The notes beneath the pieces were generated by a model. That model was not told the DNA's origin. It did no database searches and saw only the letters and a program-made list of their open reading frames with translations. 64,000 nucleotides of DNA from Methylobacter tundripaludum SV96 (GTDB lineage: Bacteria > Pseudomonadota > Gammaproteobacteria > Methylococcales > Methylomonadaceae). The stretch spans positions 1,425,872 to 1,489,871 of the forward strand of contig NZ_JH109153.1 of assembly GCF_000190755.2 (NCBI RefSeq). Reading direction: 5' to 3'. The position numbers were made by a program, and so were the translations under genes. Of the stretch, positions 35,347 to 43,493 are shown in pieces (position 1 is the stretch's first letter; every line of letters starts with the position of its first letter).

Positions 35347-36482
35347 GTTCGGAATTTAATATATATTCAAGTATTGCTTATGGCAATGAACTTCGTAGAT
35401 TACTTAATAGCAATCACATCTCATACGGTGAAGTAGATAGTGTACTTAAAGAAAAGGGGGTATTTGTAGGTGATAATGACAAAGAAGTTACCGTCCCTTT
35501 GTTATCTGCAACATTGCTTACACCGGATGAATTTTTAAAATTAATCGAGAATAACTTCAATCGTGAATCGCGACCAAAGGTGAAACCTCTTTTGAGTTTA
35601 GAACTTGCTGAGAAAGGTTTGGACTGGATTAGCCCCCTTAAGAAATTATTATTAACAGAAGATTTTCAAATGCTTTCCAGCAAAGGAAATGAAAAGTTCG
35701 TTACGGAACCAACAATTGTTGTAGAAGGTAAAAAAATAACTATATCTTATTCGATTATGCGTGAAGATTTTAGTCGGGATTTTTTACAAAGAGAGCTAAT
35801 TTTTAACGGGGAAATAACGATTGAGCAACAAGGCAATTCACTGAAATTAGACCGTTCTTCAACCCATTCGTCAAAAGGGATTGAAGCTGTTAATAAGAAA
35901 ATAAATTCTCGTATTGCAAAAATACTAAGTGATTCAAAGCTAGTATCTGATACAAAACCACAACAAATTACATTTGGTTCTTTTACTAACGAAGAAAGAG
36001 TTAGGTTCTTTAAGCGGCTTACCGCTGGTTTCCCTAAATATCTTTTGCTTGGAACAGTTAATGATATTGAGATAAGTCTTGATAAAAATGCACCGCCATT
36101 GCCTGATGATCCGCAAATATCATGGATGAAGCAAGCAGTGAGGCGTTTGAAAATTGATGGAGAACGTCTAAATGACATTTTTCTGATTAGTGATGAACAA
36201 TATTACAAGTATTACTATATTCTACGAATTGATATAACGTTTCCATTCAAAGAAGGAGCAAATTCTGGCGAATGTCACATTAGTTTTTCATTTAGCCATT
36301 CAGAACGTAGCAAAAAAAATATTGCTTCATCCGAGTTGATTTTTGATTGTGTAAAAACAACTTACAAAAATACCGCAAACTCGGATGCTAAAAAAATAGT
36401 TACAACGGCTATTAATAAAGCAGTTCGTTCATTAATTGAAGAAAAGTACGAACTATTACTTTCAGAACGAAATGCTAAATAA
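35343..36482 (+). CDS. Unknown protein, resembles GapS4b
   Basis: A 379-residue soluble protein with no catalytic motif that I recognise. The N-terminus (IAYGNELRRLLNS, VLKEKGVFVGD, LLSATLLTPDEF) resembles, from memory, GapS4b, partner of GapS4a in a phage-defence pair. The remainder alternates beta-rich segments (KKITISYSIM) and charged helices. Translation is coupled to the preceding gene by ATGA overlap, so the two products probably form a complex. It ends the AT-rich operon. Identification is tentative. Confidence 0.45.
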   Translation: MSSEFNIYSSIAYGNELRRLLNSNHISYGEVDSVLKEKGVFVGDNDKEVTVPLLSATLLTPDEFLKLIENNFNRESRPKVKPLLSLELAEKGLDWISPLKKLLLTEDFQMLSSKGNEKFVTEPTIVVEGKKITISYSIMREDFSRDFLQRELIFNGEITIEQQGNSLKLDRSSTHSSKGIEAVNKKINSRIAKILSDSKLVSDTKPQQITFGSFTNEERVRFFKRLTAGFPKYLLLGTVNDIEISLDKNAPPLPDDPQISWMKQAVRRLKIDGERLNDIFLISDEQYYKYYYILRIDITFPFKEGANSGECHISFSFSHSERSKKNIASSELIFDCVKTTYKNTANSDAKKIVTTAINKAVRSLIEEKYELLLSERNAK

Positions 36483-36600
36483 TATTGCTTAACGAGGCTG
36501 CAGAGTACTAGCGTTCATGGGAAAAGCAGAATAAAGAGGTCACAAAACACATGGTCAGGCCTTCCCAATCACGCACCCGGTCTGATCTTAGCCCAGTTCC

Positions 36601-36731
36601 GTAGGTCGGGCATGCTGTTTATGCCCGACGCTCTCAAGCTTCAATAAAATGACGAATTTCGGGCTTAACCGCCGCCGTTCCCTCTTCTGGCGTTAAAATG
36701 TCGGGCAACGAAAAGCTGTCGCCCGACCTAC
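36601..36731. repeat. Palindromic element with GTAGGTCGGGC arms
   Basis: A 131-bp element from GTAGGTCGGGCATGC to GCCCGACCTAC, with inner GTCGGGCA/TGCCCGAC repeats. It ends a few bases before the GNAT remnant begins, so it probably marks where that gene was broken. The 118 bases before it, after the defence-like operon, hold nothing I recognise. Confidence 0.8.
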
Positions 36732-36738
36732 ATTAACT

Positions 36739-36987
36739 GATCCTGTTCCTGTCGCCATTCTTGGTCGTCTTGCCGTTGACAAGTCCTGGCAGGGGCGAGG
36801 GGTTGAGGTTGCCTTGCTTCAAGATGCCGTCGGTCGCACGGCGCAAGCTGGCGGCATTCTTGGCATACGCGGTCTTCTTGTTCATGCGCTTTCGATTGAA
36901 GCAAAGGCTTTTTATGAGCATCATGGGTTTGTCGCATCGCCGACACAACCCATGACCTTCATCCTGTCGCTAAAGGGACTTGTGTAA
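36739..36987 (+). pseudogene. GNAT acetyltransferase C-terminal remnant (toxin type)
   Basis: An open frame without a start codon, preceded by an in-frame TAA at 36733. It encodes DPVPVAILGRLAVDKSWQG, RGVEVALLQDAV, then LLVHALSIEAKAFYEHHGF and ends SLKGLV. This is the C-terminal half of a TacT-like GNAT toxin, including the acetyl-CoA binding loop and the AKAFYEHHGF motif with its Tyr. The N-terminal half and any ribbon-helix-helix antitoxin are absent; a palindromic element abuts the break. Confidence 0.82.
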
Positions 36988-37031
36988 TTATTGATGGTCT
37001 TTAGAGAGTCCTGTTCAGCAGTTATCCCTGT

Positions 37032-37340
37032 CTAAACCAAATGCACTTCCAATTTTTTACCCACAGCAGCGGCGTATTTGCGCAAGGTGTCGATAGACGG
37101 CGAATGTTTGCCTGAGACCAAGGCGCTTTCCAGGCGGGCCACCGCCGAGGCTTTTGTGCCCATGCGATCAGCGACTTGCGCTTGGGTTAATCCGGCTTCG
37201 CGTCTGGCGCTGAGTATTTCGTCGAGTATGGCGTATTTTGTGATGTTGGCGTCATAATCGGCTTTTACCGCCGGATTACTTAATAATTGTTCGCGAAATG
37301 CGGCATCGTGTGGAACGGGTTGGTAAGTATCGTTAGCCAT
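37032..37340 (-). CDS. XRE-family antitoxin, HigA-like
   Basis: A 102-residue protein with a Cro/C1 helix-turn-helix at ~40-95 (REAGLTQAQVADRMGTKASAVARLESAL, split over the recognition helix). It overlaps the preceding toxin gene by eight bases, the toxin-first order typical of HigBA modules. It should bind and neutralise the toxin and repress the operon. Confidence 0.85.
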   Translation of the reverse strand: MANDTYQPVPHDAAFREQLLSNPAVKADYDANITKYAILDEILSARREAGLTQAQVADRMGTKASAVARLESALVSGKHSPSIDTLRKYAAAVGKKLEVHLV

Positions 37341-37659
37341 GGTTAACCTCTTTTAGTCGTTTTCTGGCAAGCTGTAAATCAGCCGCTGGTGTGGTATTGG
37401 TTTTCTTGACTAGGCTATGCAAAATAACAATCGCCTGTCCAATTTGTGTGCAATAAAACACGCGCCCGATGCCTTCTTTGCCTTTGGGGCGCAGTTCGAA
37501 TAAACCGCCGCCCATTGCACGGGAATGAGGCATGTGCAAATTTGCCCCGTGATTTTGCATTAAATCGGTCAAGTGAATGTAATCCGCTAAGATTCCCGCC
37601 GGTAGTGCCATCACTTGCTGCTTAACCCGCTCATTGTAGTAGGTGATGGTATAGTTCAT
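37333..37659 (-). CDS. RelE/Gp49-family toxin, HigB-like
   Basis: A 108-residue RelE-fold toxin of the Gp49/HigB group, recognised by GGGLFELRPKGKEGIGRVFYC and VILHSLVKKTNTTP. Such toxins cleave mRNA on the ribosome. It is upstream of and overlaps its HigA-like antitoxin. The ATG at 37659 is preceded by only weak ribosome-site sequence. The module looks intact. Confidence 0.85.
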   Translation of the reverse strand: MNYTITYYNERVKQQVMALPAGILADYIHLTDLMQNHGANLHMPHSRAMGGGLFELRPKGKEGIGRVFYCTQIGQAIVILHSLVKKTNTTPAADLQLARKRLKEVNHG

Positions 37660-37752
37660 GGGGGGATTGTAACAAATTTGTTACTTATGGCAACTGCCGC
37701 TTCTTGTAGAATAAATTGGGGTGGCAAATTTTGCACCGCATTTTTGTTTTTT

Positions 37753-37952
37753 GCTCTCGTTCCTACGTAGCATGTCACTGCCATTAAATTAAGGATGGAC
37801 AGTACCTTTTCCCTCAGGGAGAAGGTTAGGATGAGGGGATCAAATAAAGCTTTTTGCCTTATTTTTTATTCTCCTCACCCCAACCCTCTCCAGCAGGAGA
37901 GGGGGTTTTTTCTTAATTTAATGGCAGTGACGTAGCATGTGGGAACGAGAGC
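37753..37952. repeat. 200-bp nested palindromic block
   Basis: Outer arms GCTCTCGTTCC and GGAACGAGAGC, then CACTGCCATTAAATTAAG (37776-37793) facing CTTAATTTAATGGCAGTG, then an inner pair of CCTCTCC/GGAGAGG-type repeats (37808-37904). The CATTAA arms match those at 21541-21845. The block fills most of the 343-base gap between HigB and the cydX-like gene; no coding sequence is seen there. Confidence 0.8.
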
Positions 37953-38002
37953 GGTAGCATCCATGCTTGTGTTGAGTATATATGCAATGTAAGAGCGGGG
38001 AT

Positions 38003-38572
38003 TTATAAGCCGCTCTTTGCCGTTGCAACTCTGATCAATTCATCCACTTCATTCGTTGTAGCAGCAGATTTTTCAGTGAGTGCGGAGTATTCAGCAACCC
38101 CAACAGCCGCTTCAACAACCAGGCCGGGCGCTTTAACTTGCTGTGAAATTCCGTTTTTAATCTGCCCCGCAAGCCGCTCGGCTTTCCTCAACGGCGAACC
38201 CGGCAGGGCGATCAAGAAGTCTTGCTCTCCCATTCTCGCCGCAATATCGACGCCAGCCCTGATGTCGTTCTTAAAACAACCGGCCACGCCGCGTAATATC
38301 GCGTCCATTTCGTAGTCGGGCAGGTCGTTATGCTGGGTTTTAAAATCTTTCAAGCTGATAAAAAGAATGGAAAACGGGAAGCCGTTGCGTTTGGAGTTTT
38401 CGACTTTTTCCTGTAAGCGGCCCAGCATCGTGTCTCTGGTCATTAACTGGGTTAGCGGGTCTAAGGGGATATGTTCCCTATCCCATGTTTCCTGAGCCTC
38501 CAGCCGCAGCACGTTGATAATGCCTAGTGAGCAGGCCAGTAATAATCCAAGTATCCAGGTGAAATACCACAT
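38003..38572 (-). CDS. CydX fused to a degenerate GGDEF domain
   Basis: A 189-residue protein with two parts. Residues 1-~32 (MWYFTWILGLLLACS, then GIINVLRLEAQE) are a recognisable CydX/YbgT small subunit of cytochrome bd oxidase: one transmembrane helix with the family's MWYF start. Residues ~38-185 are a GGDEF-type domain (DPLTQLMTRDTML, SILFISLKDFK) in which the active-site motif is MGEQDF instead of GGDEF and no RxxD site is present, so cyclase activity is unlikely. It follows cydB after nine bases, with a TAGGAG ribosome site, exactly where cydX normally lies. Confidence 0.85.
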   Translation of the reverse strand: MWYFTWILGLLLACSLGIINVLRLEAQETWDREHIPLDPLTQLMTRDTMLGRLQEKVENSKRNGFPFSILFISLKDFKTQHNDLPDYEMDAILRGVAGCFKNDIRAGVDIAARMGEQDFLIALPGSPLRKAERLAGQIKNGISQQVKAPGLVVEAAVGVAEYSALTEKSAATTNEVDELIRVATAKSGL

Positions 38573-38581
38573 AGCAATCTC

Positions 38582-39721
38582 CTAATAAGCCGAATGATCG
38601 TTCTGATGAATGTGTTCCAGCGTGATTTTTCCGCGCATCACGCGGAACGCCCAAGTTGTGTAAGCGACAACGATGGGTAAAAAAATCACCGTCACCCAGA
38701 ACATGATTTTTAAGGTGGTAAGGCTGGAACTGGCGTCCCATACGGTCAAGGAACTGCTCAGCGCCGAGCTCGACGGTATCAGGAACGGAAACATCGATAC
38801 GCCCGCCGTTAAAATAACGGAAGTTAATACTAATGAACTGGTTATAAATGCCAGACCAGTGCGGTCAATTTTCGATAGCACGATGGTTGCAACTCCTGCA
38901 ATAAAAGCCAGCGCGGGAATAACCCATAACACAGGACAATGCGCATAGTTATCCAGCCATAAGCCCGGTTCTTTGGAAACCATTTTTGCCAATGGGTTGG
39001 ACGGTGCGTTAGGGAGGATTTCTGTGGTGATACGGTAACCGTCAATATGGGCAACCCAGAAGCCCGCCACAGCAAAAATGACCAGCGTTATGATTGCAGA
39101 AACAGTGACCACTTTTTTACAACGCCGATTAATGTCACCCTCGGTTTTGAGCTGTAAATAAACCGCACCGTGCATGATCAGCATCGATAAGCTGAGCAGT
39201 CCCGCCGCCAATGCAAAAGGGTTTAATAATGCCCAGAACGAGCCGGTATAAAAAATACGCATATCGTTATCGAAGTGGAACGGTACGCCTTGCAACAAGT
39301 TGCCGAACGCCACGCCGAAAATCAATGCCGGTACGAACCCTCCGACAAACAACGCAATATCCCAGTTGTTGCGCCATGTTTGGCTGGGCAGTTTACTGCG
39401 GTAATCAAAGCCTATCGGCCTTAAGAATAACGCAAACAAGGTCAGCAATAAGGCGAAATAAAATCCCGAAAATGCCACGGAATAGGCGATAGGCCAGGCA
39501 GCAAACAACGCGCCGCCCGCGGTTATAAACCAAACTTGGTTGCCTTCCCAGGTTGCGCCGATGGAATTGATAATCACGCGGCGTTCGCTATCGTTTTTCC
39601 CTAAAAAGGGTAATAAGACCGCCACGCCCAGGTCAAAGCCGTCGGTAATGGCAAAGCCGATCAATAAAGCGCCTAATAAAGCCCACCAGATCAGGCGCAG
39701 GGTTTCATAATCGAAAATCAT
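38582..39721 (-). CDS. cydB: Cytochrome bd oxidase subunit II
   Basis: A 379-residue membrane protein with about eight transmembrane helices: LIGFAITDGFDLGVAVLLP at the N-terminus, NSIGATWEGNQVWFI (near residue 55) and WDASSSLTTLKIMFWV near the end. This is the standard proteobacterial CydB. The start overlaps cydA by ATGA. Together with cydA and the CydX-like fusion it makes the quinol oxidase that reduces oxygen at low concentration. Confidence 0.97.
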   Translation of the reverse strand: MIFDYETLRLIWWALLGALLIGFAITDGFDLGVAVLLPFLGKNDSERRVIINSIGATWEGNQVWFITAGGALFAAWPIAYSVAFSGFYFALLLTLFALFLRPIGFDYRSKLPSQTWRNNWDIALFVGGFVPALIFGVAFGNLLQGVPFHFDNDMRIFYTGSFWALLNPFALAAGLLSLSMLIMHGAVYLQLKTEGDINRRCKKVVTVSAIITLVIFAVAGFWVAHIDGYRITTEILPNAPSNPLAKMVSKEPGLWLDNYAHCPVLWVIPALAFIAGVATIVLSKIDRTGLAFITSSLVLTSVILTAGVSMFPFLIPSSSALSSSLTVWDASSSLTTLKIMFWVTVIFLPIVVAYTTWAFRVMRGKITLEHIHQNDHSAY

Positions 39722-41280
39722 AGTGATGCTCCTGTGGCGATTTCAAAATGGTAACGGCCTTTATGCAGGCTGCTGGGGCCTAACTTGATAAATTTGAGCA
39801 TCAAGAACATTTCGATGATCAAAAATACCGTATATAAACCGATATAGCCTGCCAGACTTAGATATATATCCAGTTCGGTTAGGGAGGATGTGCTTAAGAA
39901 TGTCGGTAAAATCTCCGCAATCGTCCATGGCTGACGGCCGAATTCGGCTACAAACCATCCCATTTCAGAGGCAATCCAGGGTAAAGGCATAATATAAAGA
40001 CTCGAACGCAACAACCAGTTCTGCCTGCATTTACGAATCGAGCTGGCGATAACCGCAAAAATAAATATCGCCAGCATAATAAAGCCGCAAGCCACCATGA
40101 TTCGGAAGGTCCAGAATAAAGGCACGACTCTGGGTATCGAATATTGCACCGCCTGTTCTACTTGCTGGTCGGTCGCGTCGACCACGTTCTCCGTATAGCG
40201 TTTGAGCAATAGACCGTAACCCAAATCCTGTTTGTAATGGTTAAACTCGGCACGGACAATAGGATCTTTGCTGCCGGTTCTTAACGTCTGTAACAGTGAA
40301 TAGGCCTTCATGCCGTCACGAATGCGCTGGCGATTTTTTTCCAGGATCTCCGATAGTCCGGTAATCGGCTCATCGACAGAACGCGTGCCGATCAAGCCCA
40401 ATACCCAGGGAATTTTTATTGCATAATGCGTTTCCATGGTTTCCTGATCGGGAATGCCGATGACGGTAAATGCTGCGGGCGGTTCGACGGTGTGCCATTC
40501 GGCCTCGATAGCGGCCAGTTTGGCTTTTTGTACTTCGCCGTCGGTATAGCCGCTTTCATCGCCCAACACGATGACCGACAGGATCGCGGCCAGGCCAAAA
40601 CCTGCGGCGATGGTATAAGAGCGTTGCGCAAAGGCTGCATCGCGACCTTTCAGCATGTAATAAGCGCTGATGCCCAGCACGAAAACAGAGGCGGTGGTGT
40701 AACCTGCGGCAACGGTATGGACGAATTTAACCTGGGCGGCCGGGTTGAATAACAGGTCACCGAAGCTGGAGATTTCCATACGCATGGTTTCGTAATTGAA
40801 CTCGGCGCCGACCGGGTTTTGCATCCAGCCGTTGGCGACCAGAATCCATAACGCGGATAAGTTGGTTCCTAACGCAACCAGCCAGGTCACCAGCAAATGT
40901 TGTCCTTTGCCCAGCTTGTCCCAGCCGAAGAAAAACAGGCCGACAAAGGTGGATTCCAGGAAAAACGCCATCAAGCCCTCAATAGCAAGCGGCGCGCCGA
41001 AAATATCGCCGACATAATGCGAGAAATACGACCAGTTCATGCCGAATTGAAATTCCATGGTCAAACCGGTGGTGACGCCCAGCGCGAAATTGATGCCGAA
41101 TAATTTTCCCCAGAACTGGGTCATATCCTTGTAAATTTCTTTGCCGGTCATAACATAGGTCGATTCCATAATCGCTAGTAAAAACGACAAGCCCAATGTC
41201 AACGGAACAAACAGAAAATGGTATAGAGAAGTTGCTGCAAACTGCCAGCGCGATAAATCAACCACGGCCTCTGAAATCAT
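39718..41280 (-). CDS. cydA: Cytochrome bd oxidase subunit I
   Basis: A 520-residue catalytic subunit. Visible are the N-terminal haem-ligand His in LYHFLFVPLTLG, the quinol-loop sequence KLAAIEAEWHT with FTVIGIPDQE (long-loop, E. coli type), and the GRQPWTIAEILPT motif. It oxidises quinol and holds haems b558, b595 and d. It heads cydA-cydB-cydX(GGDEF). The upstream 372-base region is shared with the divergent SQR gene. Confidence 0.97.
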   Translation of the reverse strand: MISEAVVDLSRWQFAATSLYHFLFVPLTLGLSFLLAIMESTYVMTGKEIYKDMTQFWGKLFGINFALGVTTGLTMEFQFGMNWSYFSHYVGDIFGAPLAIEGLMAFFLESTFVGLFFFGWDKLGKGQHLLVTWLVALGTNLSALWILVANGWMQNPVGAEFNYETMRMEISSFGDLLFNPAAQVKFVHTVAAGYTTASVFVLGISAYYMLKGRDAAFAQRSYTIAAGFGLAAILSVIVLGDESGYTDGEVQKAKLAAIEAEWHTVEPPAAFTVIGIPDQETMETHYAIKIPWVLGLIGTRSVDEPITGLSEILEKNRQRIRDGMKAYSLLQTLRTGSKDPIVRAEFNHYKQDLGYGLLLKRYTENVVDATDQQVEQAVQYSIPRVVPLFWTFRIMVACGFIMLAIFIFAVIASSIRKCRQNWLLRSSLYIMPLPWIASEMGWFVAEFGRQPWTIAEILPTFLSTSSLTELDIYLSLAGYIGLYTVFLIIEMFLMLKFIKLGPSSLHKGRYHFEIATGASL

Positions 41281-41652
41281 AAATTTCCCCTATGGGTTGC
41301 AGTTCTGTAGAGCAGAACTTGAGATGAACGGCATTGAACACAAAGTAAACCAATACAGCCTGCGATTAAAACAAATTACATTGAGAGAAACAATACAAAC
41401 TTTAAGTTTGATTTACTCTAACAATTAGGCTTGGATGCCAAGAGAAAATTGTGTTACTGTTTATTAATGATCACTAATATACGAATTGACTGTTAAGTCT
41501 TTCGGTACTTTTGTCCGATCGGTTATAGGTGACGATTTTTCTTTTTCGCTACTCAGTAGATATACCCATTCATTTGAATGAGATTTTCAATTAACATCGG
41601 CTAGTTAAAAGACACAAGGCACGTAATAATAATTATTAATCAGGAGAACATC
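41281..41652. other. Divergent regulatory region between cydA and sqr
   Basis: A gene-free, AT-rich 372-base stretch. It contains several short dyads (AAACTTTAAGTTT near 41398, CTTGGATGCCAAG near 41429, ATTCATTTGAATGA near 41571) but no match to a known operator that I can defend. An AGGAG ribosome site precedes the SQR ATG (41642-41646). Promoters for both operons must lie here. Confidence 0.5.
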
Positions 41653-42933
41653 ATGGCTCGTATTGTAATTTTAGGTGCAGGCATTGGCGGCGTACCAATG
41701 GCTTACGAAATGAAGGAAACAGTCGGAAAAAATCATGATGTGATCGTGATTTCCGATAGCCCGACTTTTCATTTTGTTCCGTCAAATCCCTGGGTTCCAC
41801 CCAAATGGCGAACGCCTGAAGAGTTGAAGATTGAATTAGCCCCGGTTTTTAAAAAGAAAGGCATCGAATTCATTCAAAAAGCCGCCGCAAAAGTCGACCC
41901 GGTTAATAATCAAGTGCTGCTGGATGACGGCTCAGCCGTTGCTTACGACTTCCTGGTTATCGCTACAGGACCGCGTCTTGCCTTCGATGAAGTTCCCGGT
42001 TTAGGGCCTGATGGTTATACCTCATCGGTTTGTCATGTTGATCATGCTGAAGTTGCTATAAAAGATTGGGATAAATTCATGGAAGATCCCGGCCCGATTG
42101 TTATCGGTGCGGTTCAGGGAGCGTCCTGTTATGGCCCTGCGTATGAATATTTAATGATTCTTGAAGCGGAGTTACGCAAAAAGAAAATTCGCGACAAAGT
42201 GCCGATGACTTTTGTTACCGCGGAACCCTATATCGGTCATTTGGGCTTGGGCGGCGTCGGCGATACCAAAGGTATGCTGGAAAGCGCCTTACGTGACAAG
42301 ACCGTCAAATGGATAACCAATGCCAAGGTCGACAAAATCGAACCCGGCATGATGTTTGTCACTGAAGTCGATGATGAGGGCAAGGACAAGAAAAAACATG
42401 AATTGCCCTTTAAGCATTCAATGATGTTACCTGCTTTTACCGGTGTTGACGCGGTGCGCAATGTCGGCGTCGAAGGCCTGGTTAATCCGCGCGGCTTTGT
42501 TTTGGTGGATGAGCATCAGCGTAATAAAACTTTCAAGAACGTGTATTCCGTCGGCGTTTGCATTGCCATTCCGCCTATAGAACCGACGCCGGTACCGGTT
42601 GGCGCGCCTAAAACCGGCTATATGATCGAATCTATGGTGACCGCCACCGCGCATAATATTGCCGATGAGTTGGCCGGCAAAGAGCCGACCCACAGAGCGA
42701 CGTTGAATGCGTTATGTCTGGCTGATTTTGGCGATTCGGGGGTGGCTTTTTTGGCCAAACCGCAAATTCCGCCGCGTAATGTAACCTGGTCGGCCGAAGG
42801 TAAATGGGTGCATCTGGCTAAAATCGGTTTCGAGAAATATTTCATGCGTAAAATACGAAAAGGCATCAGCGAACCTTTCTATGAACGGTTAATGCTCAAA
42901 TTAATAGGTATAGTTCGGTTAAAAGGAAACTAA
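41653..42933 (+). CDS. sqr: Sulfide:quinone oxidoreductase
   Basis: A 426-residue flavoprotein of the FCSD/SQR family. The FAD motif GAGIGG lies at 9-14. Cysteines at 127 (SVCHVD), 159 (GASCYG) and 355 (NALCLAD) fall at the three positions used by bacterial SQRs for polysulfide chemistry. The C-terminal amphipathic region ([17 protein letters not shown]) fits membrane association. It oxidises sulfide and reduces quinone. An AGGAG ribosome site precedes ATG. A DUF2892 gene follows after one base, and oxidase genes (cydAB) are divergent, so sulfide electrons may pass to cytochrome bd, which resists sulfide. Confidence 0.9.
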   Translation: MARIVILGAGIGGVPMAYEMKETVGKNHDVIVISDSPTFHFVPSNPWVPPKWRTPEELKIELAPVFKKKGIEFIQKAAAKVDPVNNQVLLDDGSAVAYDFLVIATGPRLAFDEVPGLGPDGYTSSVCHVDHAEVAIKDWDKFMEDPGPIVIGAVQGASCYGPAYEYLMILEAELRKKKIRDKVPMTFVTAEPYIGHLGLGGVGDTKGMLESALRDKTVKWITNAKVDKIEPGMMFVTEVDDEGKDKKKHELPFKHSMMLPAFTGVDAVRNVGVEGLVNPRGFVLVDEHQRNKTFKNVYSVGVCIAIPPIEPTPVPVGAPKTGYMIESMVTATAHNIADELAGKEPTHRATLNALCLADFGDSGVAFLAKPQIPPRNVTWSAEGKWVHLAKIGFEKYFMRKIRKGISEPFYERLMLKLIGIVRLKGN

Positions 42934-42934
42934 T

Positions 42935-43135
42935 ATGACTATTGATCGCGTAGTTTTTGCCGTTGCAGGCAGTTTTATTTTGATTAGCCTGTTATTGGCG
43001 CATTATCATTCTGAATTGTGGCTATGGTTTACCGCTTTTGTCGGCGCAAATTTGCTGCAATCGGCATTTACGGGGTTTTGTCCGATGGCAATCATACTTA
43101 AAAAATTGGGCTTTAAGCCGGGTAGCGCATTTTGA
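42935..43135 (+). CDS. DUF2892 membrane protein
   Basis: A 66-residue protein with two transmembrane helices and the family's ending [21 protein letters not shown]2892 domains are found in YgaP-type rhodanese proteins and beside sulfur-oxidation genes. It begins one base after the sqr stop and is probably cotranscribed. Exact function is unknown. Confidence 0.88.
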   Translation: MTIDRVVFAVAGSFILISLLLAHYHSELWLWFTAFVGANLLQSAFTGFCPMAIILKKLGFKPGSAF

Positions 43136-43148
43136 TTGTGTAGAGTTA

Positions 43149-43456
43149 TGTTTTTTACCACGAAGACACGAAGAGTGCGGTATTCCCAAGCTCAAGCTTG
43201 GGAATACCGCCAGGTAGCTTTAGCTTCCCGAAACCACAAGCCGGGCGGGGCATGTTGCCCCGTCCGAAACGTTTGATGTTGGTTAAGTGTGTGCATAGCT
43301 CAGAAACGTTAGGGGCGGGGTTACAAACCCCGTCCCGCTTGCAGTACAGTTTTATATAAGTTTTCGACGAAAACGCTGTTATATTTTTCACCACGAAGGC
43401 ACGAAGACCACGAAGAAAAACATAACCCTTCGTGGACTTCGTGCCTTCGTGGTGAA
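43149..43456. repeat. Nested palindromic elements before the TolC gene
   Basis: Outer arms ACCACGAAGACACGAAG (43149) and TTCGTGCCTTCGTGGTG (43438) of the CCACGAAG family enclose a TATTCCCAAGCTCAAGCTTG..-type palindrome (43181-43207), a GGGCGGGGCATGTTGCCCC stem (43244-43262), and GGGGCGGGG/CCCCGTCCCG stem (43313-43346). The right-hand side holds a further hairpin (43391-43456) just upstream of the TolC start, which could influence its expression. Confidence 0.75.
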
Positions 43457-43493
43457 TCAAAAATGCCAATTTCTTAACAGGTACGTGAAGATT

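Noticed and set aside
36728-36955. Small genes on the minus strand opposite the GNAT remnant
   Set aside because: They are antisense readings of a recognisable GNAT C-terminus and have low-complexity composition.
41281-41652. FNR/Anr operator upstream of cydA
   Set aside because: The nearest candidate (TTGAG, four bases, ACAAT) departs from the TTGAT..ATCAA consensus at several positions.
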